64,000 nt of DNA from Melampsora larici-populina 98AG31 (lineage: Eukaryota > Basidiomycota > Pucciniomycetes > Pucciniales > Melampsoraceae), in NCBI RefSeq assembly GCF_000204055.1, contig NW_006768780.1, positions 1,012,233 through 1,076,232 on the forward strand, written 5' to 3'. A program made the position numbers and the translations under genes. The notes under the pieces are model-generated. The model worked only from the letters and a program-made list of their open reading frames with translations, searched no databases and was not told the DNA's origin. Shown piece after piece: positions 1-10,057 of the stretch. Each line of letters opens with the position of its first letter. The stretch's first letter is position 1.

Positions 1-523
1 GCGCGCGTTCCGCCTTCGATTTCTTCTCAGTATCGAAATACATAGCTTTAAAATTTGTAACGAAGCGTTCAAAGGTTACGAGGTGGGCGGTAGCGGGGTC
101 GAATAACTCCTTTGTCAAGGGTTGCGCCCAACTGCTGGCTGCTCCCGTGAGGTAAGACAGCGAGAAAACCACCTTACTTCGGTCGTCGGGGAAGAGGTAG
201 GGGTGTGCCAGCATATAGAGCTGGACTTGACTCGCAAAGATCTCTGCGGGTTCGCCTCGAGTGCCGTTGAATTTATCGGGCGTCGAGACTTTGGGGCCCT
301 TCAGGACCGGTTCAGCTGGTGGTGGCTGTGGCGCAGTGGGTGGTTGAGTGGCTGCAGCAGGTGCAGATGGGCCTCGGGATTCCAACGCCGCTAAACGAGC
401 TTCGGACTGCTGGTATCTGGCTTCAGCTTGTCCTCGCATCAGGCGTTCTTCAGCCAATGAGGTGGAAAGCTCCGCAAGCTTGCGTTGTATGTCTTCGAGA
501 GAGGTCATGTTGGTGTCAGACAT
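1..523 (-). CDS. Partial gag of an LTR retrotransposon (Ty3/gypsy type)
   Basis: From an ATG at 523 the minus-strand frame stays open for 174 codons and runs off the left edge. It begins MSDTNMTSLEDIQRKLAEL, continues as a Leu/Glu-rich helix likely to be a coiled coil, then a Pro/Ala-rich linker, then sequence typical of a gypsy gag capsid domain (PDKFNGTRGEP, SYLTGAASSWAQ). Gag would form the cytoplasmic particle that packages the element RNA. The same frame is open upstream to about 724, with a Ser/Glu-rich stretch but no earlier ATG, so 523 is the likeliest start. Protease, reverse transcriptase and integrase would lie outside the window. The family call rests on remembered gag sequence style. 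Whether the element is intact is unknown. Confidence 0.75.
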   Translation of the reverse strand, partial: MSDTNMTSLEDIQRKLAELSTSLAEERLMRGQAEARYQQSEARLAALESRGPSAPAAATQPPTAPQPPPAEPVLKGPKVSTPDKFNGTRGEPAEIFASQVQLYMLAHPYLFPDDRSKVVFSLSYLTGAASSWAQPLTKELFDPATAHLVTFERFVTNFKAMYFDTEKKSKAERA

Positions 524-1140
524 ATCGATCTCGCTACCGGTAAGGCTAGAATCGGCGTCGAGAAAAGGGATCGGAGTTTCACTATCAGAGTCCTCCTCCT
601 CTAAAGGAGCACGGTAAGATGGAGACGTGGTTGCGTTTGCTAGTCCAGGGATCACAGTCGGGATCGACAGAGTTTTTAGTAAGTAAGATAAGGTTCTGGT
701 GGATTCGGTTTCAGCGTATGCAGATTAGTTAATAAGGTTTTCGATTTCGAATAGTTTCTTGGGTCTTTTCAACTTTGAATTTCTGAGATCTAGATAAGGT
801 TTTCTAATGAGGTCGAGATTCGCTAGTATTCTGAATCTTGAGGTTCGGTTTTCTTTCGATTTAAGTCAATTCTACTTGTTTCTTCTTGGTGATCTATCTA
901 TAGTCCTTGAGTCTCGTCTATAGATCCGACAATATGTTATGGACAGACTTGGGGGTTTTCGGCGACGAGGGTCAAGGGAGTTCTGGTGAGGATTTGTATC
1001 TATTACCAGTCTTCCTATGTGGATTGTCGGATGAGGGAAAATCTGTACAGGCAATGTATCTACAACTATAAGATGGTTCTCGAGCTTGTGACATGTAATG
1101 TGAATATGTCACTCAAGTGAAATAGAACCAGTTCATAACA
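524..1140 (-). mobile_element. Leader and probable 5' LTR of the gag element
   Basis: The gag frame reads toward the left edge, so the element's 5' end must lie here. On the minus strand the sequence starting at 1140 begins TGTTATGAACTGG, a usual TG start for an LTR. No second LTR is inside the window to define the 3' border, and I found no clear tRNA primer binding site. The boundary is therefore tentative. Confidence 0.4.
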
Positions 1141-1474
1141 TAAACCTAAACGTAGTGTAATTTGTTCATATCACTACAAATTCAATGGTTCAGGAGTTTA
1201 GTATTAACCGTTAATATTGTTATTATTACTTATACTTAATTACATATACGTGTCAAATATATTATGTAGTATAAGCATTTCAACTCTTGACACTGAGTTA
1301 CTACTATTTTGTTATATGTTTGAGCTTGAGAAAAAATGGAAAAAGTTACAGCTTGTGTTTTTAACTGGATTTAACACAGCAAACACTGTATTGTTTTGTT
1401 TTCAGTGGTGAATTTTGAGGTTTAACCTTCTTTAGGGTAATAAAAAACTTTCTTTTCTTTTCAATGTCCAACAT

Positions 1475-1681
1475 CACTGCCAGCATAGATGCCTCGGGTT
1501 GAGAAATCCGAGGCATCATCGGAGGCAAATCCTCGGACAGACCTTGTCCGAGGTTTTTGCCCGAGGTATTTTTTTGCCCTGAGAATTACGTCGGATCAAA
1601 ACCTCGGGAAGCTTCTGTCCGAGGTTTTGCATCCGAGGATACCTCAGATTTTGTAATCCGAGGATAGCTATGTTGGCGGTG
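1475..1681. mobile_element. 207-bp CACTA-like miniature element with CCGAGG array
   Basis: The left end reads CACTGCCAGCATAG and the right end, reverse-complemented, reads CACCGCCAACATAG. The element is flanked by the direct repeat CAT (1472-1474 and 1682-1684). A CAC terminus with a 3-bp duplication is the signature of the CACTA/CMC superfamily. Between the ends CCGAGG or CCTCGG occurs about ten times in both orientations, resembling the subterminal transposase-binding repeats of CACTA elements. There is no coding capacity, so it would depend on a transposase supplied in trans. Confidence 0.65.
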
Positions 1682-1684
1682 CAT

Positions 1685-3681
1685 ATAATGGAATAGCTGT
1701 ATGAGGTGAAATTGATATTTTATTACATATTACATGTGGTTCTGAGTGCACATGTATATGTAATTAGTGTGTGTACATGTCTTATTACATGTTACATATA
1801 TTCTTTAAGCTTTATTTGAATGTAATTAGGTTTCTTAAGGGTTGGTTATATGTTACAAGTTAGTCTTTGGGTACATGCATATGTACTCAGGGCTGACAAG
1901 TTTGTCAGCTTTCCGCCTGATTTTGGTGTTTTTTGCAAACTTCACAATTGCAGTGCTCTGTGAGTTTTGAATCAAGTTAGAAGCAGGCTACACACATGTG
2001 TGTACATTAAGCGGGCACACAGCTTTTTTCTTTGGTCACAAGGATATCTGTTTGCAGAACACACAGATATGGAGCGTTGAAAAAGTCCCCAGCCAAACTT
2101 CTGTGACTCATTCTGTGACTCATACGCCAAAGTCATGGTATAAGGTCCAGGCACAAATTTCCCACTTTCTTACCTGAAATTCTACTTCGGGTGGATTTAG
2201 CATTTGGGATCACTGCACAAGTTTCATTTAAGCTCAAGTATGTTCCTTTAAGTTTGAGTAAACAGGGTGTCATAAGCTGACCTATCTAAACCCATGTCAT
2301 CTTTGGAATGTTCCACCCAATGTGACCTTTGTCCTGATGTAGTTGTTGCAACCAATGGCATCTTGGATTTGTCATAGCAATAACAGTTCATCTCCCCAGC
2401 GTAGAAAAAACACACCAATCAGGATGGATATCAATTTTTATGACTTGCGAGGAAAGATAACACCAGAGCACTATATGCATAGCACATATATACCCAATCA
2501 TACATTCCTTGACCTTTCACAGAAAACCAGGTACAACCAGTTCTCCAAGGATTCCTCCAAATCCATAACTTTGAGGCGTCATTTCACGTCAAAAATCAGG
2601 CACCAAGAAACCCAAATGAAGAGACATGCAACATAAAGCACTCTTTGATTGGTAACAGCTTGAAAATCCGTATGAGACCTGCTTGCATAGTAAGAAAAAT
2701 TCAAGTTTAGACATACGAGTTTCTATTTTTTTGAAAATCTTCCAGTTTTGGTTCAAGCATGCAAGATCAAGTAGAGATGTGCAACAACGTTGGTTTTCAG
2801 AGGTGTGGGTCCTGGTGGTTCTCACTCAAACCTTATGAGGCTTGACAAGAAGAATAGTCGATTATGTAGACTGCACAACACGTTTCGAAGTCCAAATTAA
2901 CTACCATATGAGACGTAAAACATAAACAAAGTGGAAAACAAGCCACATATCGTATTTTCGTGATAACAAAAAGAACACGAAATTGCGCCTGGTCTCTATC
3001 AAGGTATAAGTCCCCCTCCCTCGATAGCTACACGTTTGTCCGAGAGGGACTGTTAAGTTAGAGATGAGACAGAGTTTTGTTATGTAGCAACAGCGTGAGA
3101 GCTGCTGTGCCGCAGTCGTGTACAACTCATGTGACACAACACTGCGTACAAGCGGCTACAAATTGCGATCTGCTAGAAAACTTGGCAACCCTTCAAATGC
3201 TCTCGCGTTAAATTCCTTCCACAGTCAGATAATCACTTCGCGCAGCCAGAGCAAGTCCGGTCACGAATCCACGATGAATGAAGATTCACAAGAGGGTTGA
3301 TGAAGGTTGATGCGTTTACTTCATGTACACTAGTACATAGGTAACTGCGCCTGTTCTCACTCATCATCTATTGATCCTCCCACTGATCCGCGTGCCCATG
3401 GGGCCATAAGCCACACCAATCACTATAGGCCTGCGTGTCCCCACCGTTGCGCGCCTAGGATATCTCAATGGCAATCATGTCGGCTGAATCGCGTGCGTGA
3501 TGATATGTCAAGAGATCCTTTCGACATGCGTAATGAAGCTCGCACGACTTAACTGCGGTTTGGGCACTGAGTGCGAATTCAATCCTTATGCGACGTATAT
3601 TATAAACTCTTTCAGCATGGACTTCCACCCCATCTATTCTGGACCCAGCGTTCAAACTTCAGCCCAACTTCTCATCAAAAT
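1685..3681. other. No gene recognised
   Basis: AT-rich intergenic DNA. Around 1715-1880 ACATGT/ATTACAT-type words recur. Only short unconserved open frames are present. The stretch just before 3682 is the upstream region of the BBE-like gene, and part of it (about 3540-3680) resembles 6815-6979 upstream of the second copy. Confidence 0.5.
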
Positions 3682-5994
3682 ATGTTTTTCTATCGAATCT
3701 TCCTTTTGATCCTTGACTTGAAGCTCCTTACGGCTTCTCATGATAACACGCTCGCGAACCGACAACAGGAGAACAAATATCCCGACGTAGTATCATGCCT
3801 GAAGGCAATCGAAGACCCGCTTTTAACGCCAGAATCTCCAGAGTGGACGGAGGCGATAAAGCCTTATAATTTAAGAATTGCACCTATTCCCGCAGCCGTC
3901 ATAACGCCCAAGGATGTCAAAAGTGCTCAGGATGTAATGGCTTGTGCAAGGCTTTTTCCTGGGACTCGACTTTCACCTCTCTGCGGCGGTCACTCTTTCG
4001 TGTCTTATGGTCTAGGCGGCACCGACGGTGCAGTAGTCGTAAGCATGAAGAGCTTCAAGAAAATTCAGATGGTGACACCTCGCGTTGTGCGAGTCGGTGG
4101 TGGAGTCCTAGTGCGAGAGTTGACCGTCTTTCTACTCAACAATGGTGGCCTTCAGTGGGCTCACGCAAGAGGCTCGGAAGTTAGTTCCGATTCTCGCACC
4201 ATTGTATTTTTGTCTTTGTACCTTGAGTTCTTGTCATCAAAATGACCTTTGCTTATTGAACACACATTTTATTATCTATAGGTCGGGATCGTTGGTTCTG
4301 CCATAGGCGGAGCTGTGGGTACCGCCTCCAGGCTCATAGGAAGCACCCTAGACACTGTTGTGGTTAGTTGCTGTGTGGGCCTCTAGGAGCGACTGTGCTA
4401 TCTATTGATGATACATCACTTGCACAGGCGCTCGATATAATCTTGCCAGACGGCAACCTTACCCATGCAACAGCTGAAGAGAATGCAGATATTTTCTTTG
4501 TAAGCTTCCACTTGATATCGCGAGATTCACTCAGCTACCTTAATGTGCTGAGTATTGTCACGACAGGCCGTGTTGGGTGCCGGTTCAAGTTTTGGTATTA
4601 TCACCTCACTTGATATCAAAGTCTTTGAAGCGTACCCGAATCCAGTGACATACAAGTATCAATGGGACAAACCTACACTCAATCAATCAGTAATGACTTT
4701 CAAAGCTTTCCAAGACTACGGTATAAATCAGGCGCCACCTGAGTTGTACATACGACTGGGAACGGCCCTTCCAAGTAACGTGAGATATGAAGGTTTGTAG
4801 TCACAGCTTTTTGTTCGTGACGTCCTGCCATTCAGTCTATGACATTACCAACTTTTGCGCATGTCTTACCTTGATGTTTCCAGGGGTATACTACGGTGAT
4901 ATCAAACAATTCGAAGACATCATGAAACCCCTACTCAGCCAACTCTCGCCACCTGATGTTGCAAATGCTACGTACGTGTACCAGCCACGTGTTATGTCTT
5001 ACAGCTTATGCTCAGTTTTGAAGGCTGATAATAATCACCTCTTGTTTCTCCCACGCAGAGCAGTGACGTATGCCGAGTCTGAGGTAAGTGACACGACGTT
5101 TTTTGGTCTCTCTTGTCTGCAAGAGCTCACCCAATGCGGGGGTTCTCCTTTGAACCCACAGGTGACGCTTTCAGGGTCTCTTGACGGCCCACCAGCAACT
5201 CGACCTAGTGCTGCGACGTATACCAACTCTCTGTTGACGTTCGAGCCCATACCAGATAACACGATCCAAGAGTTCATGTCAAACCTGATGGCAAGGAGCG
5301 AAGAAAAGAAATCTATAGATTTTGTGGGTACTACTACTGGCATCTGGTCAACAATCCTTCGCTGATAGCTGATTCGTGTTTTTCTCTATGGCAATCAGAG
5401 GATGCAGCAGTTTTTTGATTTATGGTAAGCGCAGAATCATTGAATCCAGGTGTTGAAACATTTGAGGGAAGATGTTGTCATGAACCACTAGCTGATTGTC
5501 GATTATGAATCTACGTTTCTATATGCCAGGGGTGGATATGAATCCTACAACAGTAAGATGACAGCGAAAGATGAAGGGACATACGCATTCCCACACACCA
5601 AGGCTCTTTTGGTGTTCAGAGCTGATGGAGTGCTAAAAAATGCAACCAATATTGGGGCTTGGCCGAGCGATGGAATCAGCTTTGTACAATCTTTTACCAA
5701 ACCTTTGTTCGATAGTCAAAAATCTCCTAGAAGTTATATAAACTATAGGGATAGTGCTTATACTGAAGAACAGTGGTCTAGCAGAGTAAGCATGAAATCC
5801 CCAAAGAGCCCGATGAAGATCTGTACTCTGGAGGCTTCAATACTTTTGCTAAAGAATTCTGTCTTACAAACCTTCACTTTCAGTATTATTCCGATCAATA
5901 CCCAAAACTTCAACAAATCAAAGCTCATTTGGACCCAGCAGGTATCATGTCAGCTAATCCTCAGAGTATTCAACCAAGCCCTGGTGGTGTTTAA
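3682..5994 (+). CDS. Secreted FAD-linked oxidoreductase, BBE-like (PCMH/FAD_binding_4), ten exons
   Basis: Proposed exons: 3682-4179, 4282-4362, 4428-4499, 4567-4792, 4884-4971, 5059-5083, 5162-5323, 5399-5424, 5530-5785, 5884-5994. They total 1545 nt (514 aa), a normal length for the family. Exon 7 could instead start at 5126. The N-terminus MFFYRIFLLILDLKLL is a signal peptide, which sets the start. Next come the FAD-binding PCMH motifs LCGGHSF (the His that normally binds FAD covalently), VRVGGGV and AIGGAVG, then LGAGSSFGIIT, and the C-terminal BBE motif YYSDQYPKLQQIKAHLDP. The family oxidises sugars, alcohols or alkaloids with O2; the substrate here is unknown. The usual second covalent site (a Cys before the VG.GG motif) is replaced: the sequence is ARGSEVGIVG. 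All splice sites are GT-AG and the frame is continuous, so the gene appears functional. Two decayed copies lie downstream. Confidence 0.85.
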
Positions 5995-6814
5995 GATGGA
6001 CACCATTAGCTTATACTTCTCACTGATGAAGAAGAATTAAAAGCTATTCGAACTACTTTTTTGTTGCAATGTCTTTCTCATGTTTTCATCTACCATCTTT
6101 ATTTGATTGGTAGTTTATCTGATTATGAAAATCATAAAATGTTCCAAAGTTCTGACAAGACATTTTATCTGTGTGCTATATGCGCTCAAGAGTGTTGATG
6201 TGTGATTTATTGGGATGCTGTGTTACGCGCGTTATCTTCTTAGAAATTGTGGGTGCACGCCATGCTTGTCATGGGAGAATGGCACACTACAATCAAATAT
6301 CTTACTCGCATCTCTTTCTCATTGAAGTCAGCAATTCCAACTGAGCCTGTCACCTATTTGCTTTGATGAATGTGGGAAGCTCCTCTAAAACCTATATAAC
6401 TGTGACAAGCTCTGCTCTGTGGGGAGAGCAACTTGAATTCCTATAAACTTTGGTATATACTTCTTAGCTGGATGTTCAACATGAGTGACCTATAAAAGGG
6501 AAAGAGGGAAAACCTGATGACCGCTGACCACTCTGCCAAGATCTGCAAGGTCAGACGTCAATAACCGGAACTGCGTTGGTAAAGGCCATATCGTGATGTG
6601 TCGTGTTATATCCATCAAGCTACTCACATCACTTCAAGGTTTTCTTAAGGTCCGCCCTTTGGTTGGATGCTGACAGATGCTGGCCTGCGGAAAGGTGTCT
6701 AGCTCACATCCATCTGCGCAATGTTACGCAGCACGCGTTGATTACAAACACAAAAACTGATTTGAAAAAGTTCATGATTTCAAGAAGATCAAAGGTCTTA
6801 CAGTGTGGTGGCAG
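5995..6814. other. Intergenic, no gene recognised
   Basis: Region between the intact BBE-like gene and its broken second copy. I see only short spurious frames. From about 6815 the sequence resembles the upstream region of the first copy (a shared GCGGTTTGGGC word). Confidence 0.5.
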
Positions 6815-7030
6815 AATTCACACAGTTGCGGTTTGGGCGCCTGAATGATTAACTTGCATAAAAAAGCTATCAGGGTGGCAGTCAGTGGTTAGGTCCAGCT
6901 GGGACTTGTTTGAGTTTGGGCTTCACCGCGCTTTTGACTTCTCTTCAGTCCAATCTTAGCCCACGTTTTTCATTGAAATATGTTTTTCCATCTAGTTTTT
7001 CTTTTGCTCCTTGGATTGGAGCTTCCTGCA
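6815..7030 (+). pseudogene. 5' end of second BBE-like copy (promoter region and signal peptide)
   Basis: ATG at 6980 opens MFFHLVFLLLLGLELPA, matching the signal peptide of the intact gene at 3682, and upstream words also match. The frame stops matching at 7030, at the TA where a large insertion begins. The rest of the gene resumes at 19317. Joining 7030 to 19317 through a single TA keeps the alignment with the intact copy collinear to within a base or two, so this is one gene split by one insertion. Confidence 0.8.
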
Positions 7031-7108
7031 TACACCATGGACACTTGGATGTCCGACAGATGTCTGATTTTTTTGGTGGGGGACAAATGTTTTTGAACAG
7101 GACAGAGA

Positions 7109-7345
7109 CAACACCACCGCGCTTCGCTCCGCTGCGCTATAAACGCGATTTTTGCAAGCGGAGCGATCCGGAGCTATAGTTAGTGGCCAAATCGCTCCGC
7201 TCTAAATCTTGTGTAGCTATGACTTTTCAGAGCGGAGCAATAGTTTGTCCCGCTCCGCTCCGCTATGCGCAAAATTTGGGACAATTAGCGCTCAAGAGCG
7301 CGGTCAAGTATTGTTTATGCCGGTTCATTTATATTATCATTGTTT
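7109..7345. mobile_element. Terminal fragment of a hAT element related to hAT A
   Basis: Begins CAACACCACCGCGC and stays collinear for about 235 bp with the left end of hAT A (25716-25950). Shared features include the GCTCCGCT-rich stretches and the final TATCATTGTTTGGCAGAG-like segment. No matching other end was found nearby, so it is a truncated copy. Confidence 0.6.
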
Positions 7346-7734
7346 GGCAGAGTGGGGGTGAGGAGGGTGATATTTGGGTATTGAAGAAAGGTGACAAATG
7401 CTACACCCTCTGCAAATAGACAACTTACTACTTATATCTATCAGTTCAATACTTCGGAACTGCAGACACGAGTAACTGAATCATACCAATCGAGGCAACA
7501 ACGTCAAACGGTTTCAAACTTGGTTGACAAGCTTTAACGCATACATCAATCAATTGACTTTATAACCTTGATTCATTAACCGATATAACAAAATATGTAA
7601 GGAGGGGGAGGATTTCGTGGTGGAGGAGGTGATCGTGGTGGAAGAGGTGCACCGAGAGGTCAAGGAGGAGGAGGTGGGTTTAGAGGTGGTAGAAGCGGAT
7701 TTGGTGGTCAATTTGATAATGAACCACCTGCTGA

Positions 7735-9995
7735 CACCGTAAGCAGGGTAGTGACGTTTCCGGGGCTGCGACAGTTTGACGCTACACAAGCCCCGGATTA
7801 CATATGAGCTGCGACATGTCAAATTTGGCCAGCGTCAGTACCGTATGTACAGCGACAGCATAGCCTGATTTCGTAATAGGCTGCGACAGTTCACGCCCGT
7901 CCACTAACCTTGACCTATCAGTATTGACCCTTCCAATTGACACACCATCAACGTTCATCCATCAACACTCATCAGAATCAACGACAATGATTGTGTGTAC
8001 GTGCTCACGCTGCATGACCAAGACATGTACCACCAAAGATGGACACAAGCAGAATGGCCAGTTCGTCACTCGTCAAGTTCAATTGCGACATCATCTCGAC
8101 GACTTACAAGGCCCTTCAGCCCATACTCCAAGCCGTGAGGCCTCTCCAGAACCGCAACCATTGGACGATGATCAAGCTTCCCACTATGCTGCGTTGGATT
8201 CAGCATTTGAAGAATTACAACTGGATGGGCGAGACCCGTCACTAACAGGTAACCTGTCTTGATCTCACCATTCATATCAAATCAGATATTACAGCTTGTA
8301 TATTCCACACTAACTTAATTTCTGCTCGTTAGTCATGACTCTTGTTGCCCTTTTTCTTGGATGGTTGCACTTATTCTGCGGAGTCAGTCGTGCAAAGTGC
8401 AGGATGGCCAGGGATTTCATTCTGGAAATTCTAGGCCTGGCTCGGCATCACCCAATCCTAGACGATACTGATCATCGAAAACTTCCGAAGGATATCCGCA
8501 CTACGCTCAAAAATCTACAAATCAATCCAGAATTGGAAAAAAAAATTTGCTGTCCAGTATGCTTCACTCTGTACGATCTCTCCAACGCACCTTGGCGCTG
8601 CAAGTACAAGAAATCTCCAATGGCTCGAGTATGTGATGAAGAGCTCTTTGAGCTGAAGACTGTGTATCGAGGCATCCGTGACCAGGGGACATCTCAAAAA
8701 TACCCCAGCATATTGAAGGACCTTCCACCATCAGAAGTTGGTTATCCTCGCAGCGTCTATGTTACTCAGAAATTATCTTCGTGGCTCAGTTGGTTTCTTT
8801 CCAAGTCGACTACCGAGGCCGACATATTAAACTGGTCAGATGAGGTTGCTTCCTCTACCGAGGATAAAATCTTTGATATTCAACAGTCCGCAGCATGGAA
8901 GGATGTAACGTGGCCAACTCCTCCTTCGTCAGGGCCCGAGCCCTTGAACCTTGTATTCTCTTTATTTGTGGACTGGTTCAACCCACGTGGTAATACCCAA
9001 CGCGGAGCTCAGCAGTCAATGGGTGTATTGGCATTCAATTGCCTGAATCTTCCTCCCTCTTCACGAAACCTGATTCACAACACATGCGTGGCGGGCATCA
9101 CACCAGGCCCAAACTCCCCAGACATGACGACCATCTCTCACGTACTCGAATCACTTGTCGACGACCTACTCTTGCTCGAACGTGGGATTTTAATCAAAAC
9201 TCGTCAATTCCCTGATGGTCGACTTGTCCGCGTCAAGTTATTGTCGCTTTTAGGTGACACAGTAGGCATGCGTAAGGTTGCAGGGTTTGCATCTCGGGGT
9301 ATTTGACTCGGATTGCATCTTGATGTAGAGCGTAAGCTGATGAGAAGACACAGAGATTACAATAAAGAAAATGGGTGTGTAGTAATTGTGAAAAGGTATA
9401 TCTATGTTGAGATGACAAGATTGAAAAAAGTTCTATGATGGGAAGCAAGGCGCGGAAGGGTTGAAGAAAAATAAGTCTTCTTATAGGTGTTCAGGTATGC
9501 GTTTGAAGGAACATAGAACCCTGACCTTCTCCAATAGATTCCCAGCCCATTCTTGATAAGGGTCTTGATGAGCCAAATCCATTGACTCCTTTGTCTCTAG
9601 TGAATCCCTTTGGGTTGTTGTCTTGTACTGGACCCTGGTCAATCAAAAACGGAAGATTGATCAGTGTAAATTGATTAGCGGTTTGGAATTCCTTTTGTAT
9701 TCATTTTCATGAGCTGACAATGGGTAGGTTCCAGAAGAAATCTCTCGAATGATCTTTGACAGGCGTCGGATGAGCGTTGATTGTGTCAGTGTGTCAATTG
9801 ATAAGGGTGAGGTTGGTCGAGGTTAGTGGAAGGGCGTGAACTGTCGCAGCCTATTACGAAATCAGGCTATGCTGTCGCTGTACATCCGGTACTGACGCTG
9901 GCCAAATTTGACATGTCGCAGCTCATATGTAATCCGGGGCTTGTGTAGCGTCAAACTGTCGCAGCCCCGGAAACGTCACTACCCTGCTTACGGTG
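7735..9995. mobile_element. CACTA/CMC DNA transposon with 175-bp terminal inverted repeats
   Basis: The ends begin CACCGTAAGCAGGGTAG and are inverted repeats of about 175 bp (7735-7909 and 9821-9995) with only a couple of mismatches. The target duplication is TGA (7732-7734 and 9996-9998). A 3-bp duplication, a CAC terminus and a Tnp2-like protein place it in the CMC group. It interrupts the coding sequence of the GAR1 relic. The near-identical repeats suggest a recent insertion. The encoded transposase is too short, so the copy is probably non-autonomous. Confidence 0.85.
7987..9306 (+). CDS. Truncated Tnp2-like (CMC) transposase
   Basis: Exons 7987-8248 and 8333-9306, joined in frame across an 84-bp GT-AG intron, encode 411 aa. 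The N-terminus has a Cys cluster, CTCSRCMTKTC. A second cluster, CCPVCFTLYDL, follows near residue 165. The C-terminal third carries motifs typical of the Tnp2 transposase core: VDWFNPRGN, CLNLPPSSR, VAGITPGP, LVDDL and RKVAGFASRG. In full-length relatives this core continues for several hundred residues past GFAS; here the frame stops two codons later. The catalytic domain is therefore incomplete. The protein would act on the element's own ends in the nucleus. Confidence 0.7.
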
Positions 9996-10057
9996 TGAGG
10001 TTTTAGGTTTGAGATTTTGGTTCTTTCACCTCGTTTTCAAAACAAAAGACCAACGAA

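Noticed and set aside
2343..2636. 97-codon plus-strand frame
   Set aside because: No recognisable domain, signal peptide or splice context; looks like chance.
5084..5125. 42-bp intron giving exon 7 start at 5126 in the BBE-like gene
   Set aside because: Shorter than every other intron in the gene; the 78-bp alternative ending at 5161 also keeps frame. Left open as an alternative.
5035..5343. Antisense open frame of 102 codons
   Set aside because: Lies over exons of the BBE-like gene on the opposite strand and has no recognisable motif.
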